Origin: an uncultured Serinicoccus sp.
Lineage (GTDB): Bacteria; Actinomycetota; Actinomycetes; Actinomycetales; Dermatophilaceae
Assembly: GCF_947500995.1 (NCBI RefSeq)
Contig: NZ_CANMUA010000008.1
Coordinates: forward strand, 208,279-272,278
Direction: 5' to 3'
Length of the DNA stretch: 64,000 bases
Under the pieces are notes generated by a model, which did no database searches, had not been told where the DNA came from, and worked only from the letters and a program-made list of their open reading frames with translations. The translations under genes were made by a program, and so were the position numbers. How positions within the stretch are numbered: position 1 is the first letter of the stretch; the number at the start of each line of letters is the position of its first letter. Shown here piece by piece: positions 60,409-64,000 of the stretch.

Positions 60409-61041
60409 TCAGGGATGCCGCCCGCGCGTCGAGCCCGTCAGCTCGCCGACCAGGTGCTCGGCCACGAGCCGGTGCCAGGTGGGGGCGTGCCGGACCAGGC
60501 CGTGGGTGTCGTCCAGGTCGGTGCGCACCCGCACGTCCGCCCCCAGGCGGCGCAGCCGCTCGGCGGCGGCGAGCGTCCCCTCGGGCGAGGTGACCTCGTC
60601 GCGCGCCCCGTGCACCAGGAGCACCCGCCCGCCCCTCGGCGGGCGCAGCAGCGGCAGGTCGGCCCGGTCCACCCAGGCGGCGGCGGTGGCCACGGTGTCG
60701 ACCTCCTCGGCGAGCCGCAGCGCGGTCCGCCCGCCCATGGAGTAGCCGAGCAGACCGGTGGGCAGCGCCGGGTCCTCCTCGCGCAGCCGGCCCAGCGCCC
60801 ACCGGGCGTCCCGCAGCGGCGCGCCGTCGTTCCACCCGCGCACGGCATACCGGAGGAACACGACGTCGAGCCGGTGCCGGGCCCCCGCGCGGGCGACCGC
60901 CGAGGCCAGGGCCCGGCTGCGCAGCACCGACAGCTGACGCCAGGTCGTGGGCTCGGTGCTGTGCTGCTGGCCGCCGTGGAGGACGAGCACCCGGGCGACG
61001 GGGTCGACGTGCCGCCGGACGTCGAGGAGGCGGGCGGTCAC
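60409..61041 (-). CDS. Alpha/beta hydrolase
   Basis: 210 aa from GTG 61041, overlapping the hemolysin III-like gene by 4 nt (GTGA). ARVLVLHGGQQHS carries the HG oxyanion loop, LLGYSMGGRTALRLAEEV the GxSxG nucleophile elbow, and RVLLVHGARDEVTSPEG with DDTHGLVRH the acid and catalytic His. Dienelactone hydrolase-like size. It is the second gene of the operon leading to the molybdenum oxidoreductase. Confidence 0.82.
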   Translation of the reverse strand: MTARLLDVRRHVDPVARVLVLHGGQQHSTEPTTWRQLSVLRSRALASAVARAGARHRLDVVFLRYAVRGWNDGAPLRDARWALGRLREEDPALPTGLLGYSMGGRTALRLAEEVDTVATAAAWVDRADLPLLRPPRGGRVLLVHGARDEVTSPEGTLAAAERLRRLGADVRVRTDLDDTHGLVRHAPTWHRLVAEHLVGELTGSTRGRHP

Positions 61042-61709
61042 AGGACGTAGGCGTACATGAGCAGGAAGTGCAGCGCCGCGGCGATCATGACGAGCAGGTG
61101 CCAGATCTCGTGGAAGCCGAACACGCCGGGCACCGGGTTCGGTCGCTCGATGATGAAGACGACGAACCCGACGCTGTAGATGATGCCGCCGGCGCCCATG
61201 AGCAGGAGGGCGCCCAGGGGGAGGGTGAGCCCGGTGAGGACCAGCACGACCGGCATCCAGCCGAGCACGATGTAGAGGGTGTTGGTCACCCACTTGGGCA
61301 GGTCCGTCCACACCGAGCGTGCCGCGATCCCCAGCGCGGCGATGCCCCAGACGGTGCCGAGCACGGCCCAGCCGGCGACGGTGCGCTCGAGGACGAGGAC
61401 GATCGGCGTCACCGTGCCGGCGATGAGGCCGAAGACCGAGGTGTAGTCCAGGGTCCGCAGCAGGTCGTTGACGCGCTGGCCGCGGTCGAGGCCGTGGTGG
61501 GCCGTGCTGGCGACGAAGAGGGTGACGAGCGAGGCGCAGTAGATGGACAGACCGACGATGCGCCACGGGTCGCCCGTCGCGCCCGCCTGGGCGATGAGCA
61601 GCGCCGAGCCGAGCAGCGCGAAGCAGGCCCCGACGAGGTGGGAGATCGTGTTGATGCGCTCGTCGGTGACGTGGACGCTGCCGTCGCGGCTGCGGTGGAC
61701 GGTGTCCAT
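61038..61709 (-). CDS. Hemolysin III family (TrhA-like) membrane protein
   Basis: 223 aa from ATG 61709 with GGAAGG six nt upstream. Seven hydrophobic helices with the hemolysin III/PAQR signature: ERINTISHLVGACFALLGSALL at the start, ASTAHHGLDRG (metal His pair region) and the closing FGFHEIWHLLVMIAAALHFLLMY with three His. TrhA-type proteins affect membrane fluidity/lipid homeostasis. It heads the five-gene operon with the hydrolase and molybdenum oxidoreductase genes. Confidence 0.88.
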   Translation of the reverse strand: MDTVHRSRDGSVHVTDERINTISHLVGACFALLGSALLIAQAGATGDPWRIVGLSIYCASLVTLFVASTAHHGLDRGQRVNDLLRTLDYTSVFGLIAGTVTPIVLVLERTVAGWAVLGTVWGIAALGIAARSVWTDLPKWVTNTLYIVLGWMPVVLVLTGLTLPLGALLLMGAGGIIYSVGFVVFIIERPNPVPGVFGFHEIWHLLVMIAAALHFLLMYAYVL

Positions 61710-61845
61710 CACTCACCTTCCGAGGGGGTATGCCGTGGGCTCCCCAGGGTAGTCGGGGTTGCGATGACTCCGGGACCGCCCGAGAGTCGGACCCCGTGAC
61801 CGCCCGTGCCGGCGAGGAGCAGGGGACGAGCGAAGGGGAGCACCC

Positions 61846-62544
61846 ATGACGACGAGCCTGTCGAGCAGCAGCAGCAAGGCCGGCCGGCCCGACGTGGCGC
61901 CGCCGGTCGTCGACCGTGCCGCGTTCGAGGCCGCCCTGGCCGAGCAGGTCGCCCGGGAGAAGGAGGTCACCCGGCTGAACGACCGGGTCTCGGCCGCGCG
62001 GCGGCGGCTTCCCATGGTGGAGGTGGAGGACTACGCGTTCGCCGGGCCGGACGGACCGGTGCGGCTCACCGAGCTCTTCGACGGGCACTACCTGCTGCTC
62101 GTGCAGAACGTCATGTTCGGGCCGGACTGGGAGGAGGGCTGCCCGAGCTGCACGTGGGCGGTCGACACCCTGCCGGCGCGGATGGAGCGGCTGGAGGAGG
62201 AGGGCATCGCCTTCGCGATGGTCTCGCAGGGGCCGGTCGAGAAGCTGGAGCGGTGGCGGGCCGCGCGGGGCTGGTCGCACACCTGGGTGTCCTCGGGTGG
62301 GACGACCTACCACGACGACTGGGGCTGGACCCGCGAGGACGAGGACGGCGTGCCCTACCAGCTCCCCGGGTACTCCTACTACCTGCTGCGGGACGGGGTG
62401 CCGTACCTCACCTACGCGACCACCGCCCGCGGCACCGAGGCCACCCTGCCGGTCGCCCACATGATGGACCGCACGGCATACGGGCGTCAGCAGGACTGGG
62501 AGGACAGCCCGGAGGGCTGGCCGCAGTACCCGACCTACGGCTGA
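61846..62544 (+). CDS. DUF899 family thioredoxin-like protein
   Basis: 232 aa. The blocks EVTRLNDRVSAARRRLPMVEVE, LTELFDGHYLLLVQNVMFGPDWEEGCPSCTWAVDTL and GWSHTWVSSGGTTYHDDWGW are DUF899. The conserved Cys pair CPSC sits where a thioredoxin-fold CXXC would be, and the C-terminal YLTYATTARGTEATLPVAHMMDRTAYGRQQDWEDSPEGWP completes the family. Redox function inferred. Confidence 0.85.
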   Translation: MTTSLSSSSSKAGRPDVAPPVVDRAAFEAALAEQVAREKEVTRLNDRVSAARRRLPMVEVEDYAFAGPDGPVRLTELFDGHYLLLVQNVMFGPDWEEGCPSCTWAVDTLPARMERLEEEGIAFAMVSQGPVEKLERWRAARGWSHTWVSSGGTTYHDDWGWTREDEDGVPYQLPGYSYYLLRDGVPYLTYATTARGTEATLPVAHMMDRTAYGRQQDWEDSPEGWPQYPTYG

Positions 62545-62666
62545 GGGCGGTTCCGGGCAGGCCGGTCGGGCCTGCACGTTCGTGCCCAGGGGCCAGCAGC
62601 CGTGCCGGGCGGCGTCGCAGCCTCCGCCGATCTCCCACTCCTCACTCTCGCCACAGGCGTCACATC

Positions 62667-62726
62667 GTGCGGGGACATGTGCAGGAGCACGGGATATATC
62701 CCCGGCGTCGGTGCACGTCCCCGCAC
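62667..62726 (+). repeat. 60-bp intergenic element, family 2 copy 3
   Basis: GTGCGGGGACATGTGC at the left and GTGCACGTCCCCGCAC at the right are inverted repeats around a perfect GGGATATATCCC centre. It lies in the 321-bp gap 62545-62865 after the DUF899 gene. Beyond it are GACTGGTGGG (shared with copy 2), a GTATGCC heptamer and GCGTGCGGGCCCGG tandem repeats reaching into the 3' end of the AbiEi/DUF559 gene. No gene is visible in this gap. Confidence 0.8.
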
Positions 62727-62865
62727 CGAGGTGTCGGCGTGACTGGTGGGACTGGTGGTATGCCGCCCTGCCCCCCGGGCGAGGTCGCCCGCCCACCCCG
62801 AACGAGGTCCGGCTCGGGCCCGGCGTGTGCGGGCCCGGCGCGTGCGGGCCCGGGCGAGGTCCGGC

Positions 62866-63783
62866 TCAGGCCCGGCGCGTGCGGGCCCGGGCGAACGCCG
62901 CCGTCAGCTTGCGCTGCACCACGCGGGGGTCCTCGAGGTCGGCCCAGGTCAGCCGGACCACCTCGTAGCCGAGCTCGCGGAGCCGGTCCTCGCGGAGCTT
63001 CTCCCGGCGCAGGGCAGCGGGGTCGTCGTACTTCAGCATCCCGTCGAACTCCACGACCACCCTCTCGGAGCGGTAGAGGAAGTCGACCCGCGCCACGAAC
63101 AGCCCGTCGCCGTCGACGACCTCGACCTGCTGCTCGGGCAGCGGCAGGCCGAGGGTGAGCAGCAGCCATCTGGTCCGGGACTCCCCCGCGGACTCGCTGA
63201 GCCCCGACGCGAGCTCAGCCGTGCGGGTGGCGCGCAGCTGCCCACGGCCACCGCCCAGGACCGGCAGCGCACGGTCGAGCTCGGCGCGCGTCGCCCGACC
63301 CTCCCGCAGCGCCGCGTCCGCGCTGACCAGCCCGGACTCCACCCCGAACCGGGCGGCCACCTGCAGGACGGACAAGGCGACCTGCACCGCGGGCCCGCAC
63401 TCAAGGTCGACGACGAACTCCCTGGGCACGCGGCGGTGCACCACGACGACGGCGTCGTGGAAGGACCTCCCACCCTCGGTGCGGCACAGGTGCGCCCGGT
63501 CGTCGACCCCGTGCACACCCAGCCCCTGCGTGGCCAGCGCACTGTGAAGGCCCAGCGCCACGGCGCCGCTCGGGCCGAACGCCCGGAGCACGGCCCGGGC
63601 CCGTATCTCGTGCCGGTCCCAGGGTGCGGCCGCGCGCCATACCGGCCCCTCCACGAAGGTGCCGCGGCGCAGACGCACCAGGACACCGGCCCGCACCAGT
63701 GCCTGCGTCTCGCGCGGCCCCACGCCGAGCGCCGCCAGGTCCGCCGTGGCCGCGACATGGCCGAGGCTCCCCAGCACCGTCAT
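62866..63783 (-). CDS. AbiEi-like/DUF559 domain protein
   Basis: 305 aa from ATG 63783, chosen for the GGAGGGGG just upstream; ATG 63798 is an alternative. The N-terminal helix-turn-helix (LGHVAATADLAALGVGPRETQALVRAGVLVRLRRGTFV) is the AbiEi antitoxin-type winged domain. The C-terminal part has VARVDFLYRSERVVVEFDGMLKY...ALRREKLREDRLRELGYEVVRLTWADL, the DUF559 PD-(D/E)xK endonuclease-like core. This fusion is common and often lone in actinobacteria; no AbiEii toxin gene is next to it. Role unproven. Confidence 0.82.
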   Translation of the reverse strand: MTVLGSLGHVAATADLAALGVGPRETQALVRAGVLVRLRRGTFVEGPVWRAAAPWDRHEIRARAVLRAFGPSGAVALGLHSALATQGLGVHGVDDRAHLCRTEGGRSFHDAVVVVHRRVPREFVVDLECGPAVQVALSVLQVAARFGVESGLVSADAALREGRATRAELDRALPVLGGGRGQLRATRTAELASGLSESAGESRTRWLLLTLGLPLPEQQVEVVDGDGLFVARVDFLYRSERVVVEFDGMLKYDDPAALRREKLREDRLRELGYEVVRLTWADLEDPRVVQRKLTAAFARARTRRA

Positions 63784-63991
63784 CACGTCCCCCTCCATCG
63801 CGCCAGGATGCCCGGATCGGAGGCAGGCCGGCCGCCGTCGTCCACAGGCAGAGACGTGGCAGGCCACGGCCGGACCTCTCGTGCACCAGGCGTCGCGTCA
63901 ACACCGGACGACGGGGATAGAAAGAGTCCCGTGGAGTGGTGGGGTTTGGGTGGCCGGTGTGGTGCCCTGGTGTGAGGGGGTCATCGGCGAG

Positions 63992-64000
63992 ATGCTCGGT
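63992..64000 (+). CDS. Possible start of mraZ (only three codons)
   Basis: The window ends ATGCTCGGT (Met-Leu-Gly), the start expected for an actinobacterial MraZ (M-F/L-L-G-T...). It is preceded by a G/T-rich stretch with repeated TGG motifs (63931-63970), which recalls the TGGG-repeat region that MraZ binds in front of the division and cell wall cluster. The rest of the 217-bp stretch 63784-64000 shows no gene. With three codons this is only a suggestion. Confidence 0.25.

Overview
The window is 64 kb of very GC-rich, densely packed DNA. Starts are often GTG, and regulator-first operons have genes that overlap by 4 nt (ATGA or GTGA). Gene content points to a free-living actinobacterium: APS-reductase sulfur assimilation with a cysteine-type leader peptide, a glutathione-independent formaldehyde dehydrogenase, a DUF664/DinB protein, an OFA-type MFS with its small subunit, MocR regulation and PspC. 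I infer a member of the Micrococcales (Intrasporangiaceae/Ornithinimicrobiaceae-like), but the family assignment is a guess. I see no tRNA, rRNA, insertion sequence, prophage or CRISPR array. It reads as ordinary chromosome with many small accessory operons.

Layout. 0-7.3 kb: end of a probable sugar-binding protein, an SDR, photolyase, alanine dehydrogenase, an Imm-5-like protein, a GNAT, a small unknown, a VOC protein and a DUF418 membrane protein. 7.4-10.1 kb: a probable protein/peptide-modification module of a RimK-type ATP-grasp ligase fused to an RCK_C (TrkA-C) domain, a retropepsin-like RimB-type protease and an aspartoacylase-like zinc hydrolase. 10.2-10.5 kb: a noncoding array of 19-bp repeats in both orientations. 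10.5-15.1 kb: an NAD(P)-binding protein, then an FdhF/YdeP oxidoreductase with an OFA-type MFS (frameshifted) and its small subunit. 15.2-18.9 kb: SRPBCC protein and the sulfur/siroheme operon cysH-cysG-cbiX, preceded by a 28-aa leader ending in Cys-Pro-Cys-Arg. 19-21 kb: GntR plus ABC transporter. 21.3-24.1 kb: truncated EamA, ArsR-SRPBCC pair, homocysteine methyltransferase with a hairpin-rich leader. 24.2-29.3 kb: YcaQ-like, TfoX, DinB, formaldehyde dehydrogenase, M50-like protease, sulfotransferase, PspC. 29.4-33.9 kb: DUF2087, two divergent citrate synthase-family genes (one with a MerR-type HTH), aldose epimerase. 33.9-40.8 kb: TetR-ABC exporter operon, rhomboid, LLM oxidoreductase, MarR-MFS operon. 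40.9-56.7 kb: VOC, epimerase, lactonase, GH13, AMIN-like secreted protein, FadH-like reductase, PNPOx/MocR pair, small multidrug exporter/TetR pair, kinase, methyltransferase, TIGR02453, ASCH, DUF5996, lamin-tail and YrhK proteins. 56.7-61.7 kb: a five-gene operon with a PaoABC-type molybdenum aldehyde oxidoreductase. 61.8-64 kb: DUF899 and an AbiEi/DUF559 protein. The last nine bases may be the start of mraZ.

The most unusual signals are outside the genes. There are two families of intergenic palindromic elements (52 bp x3 and 60 bp x3, with compensatory arm changes), the 19-bp bidirectional array, and a window-wide excess of the heptamer GTATGCC/GGCATAC. That heptamer forces otherwise rare codons (TAT, GCA, GGT, even ATA) in every frame and also occurs between genes.
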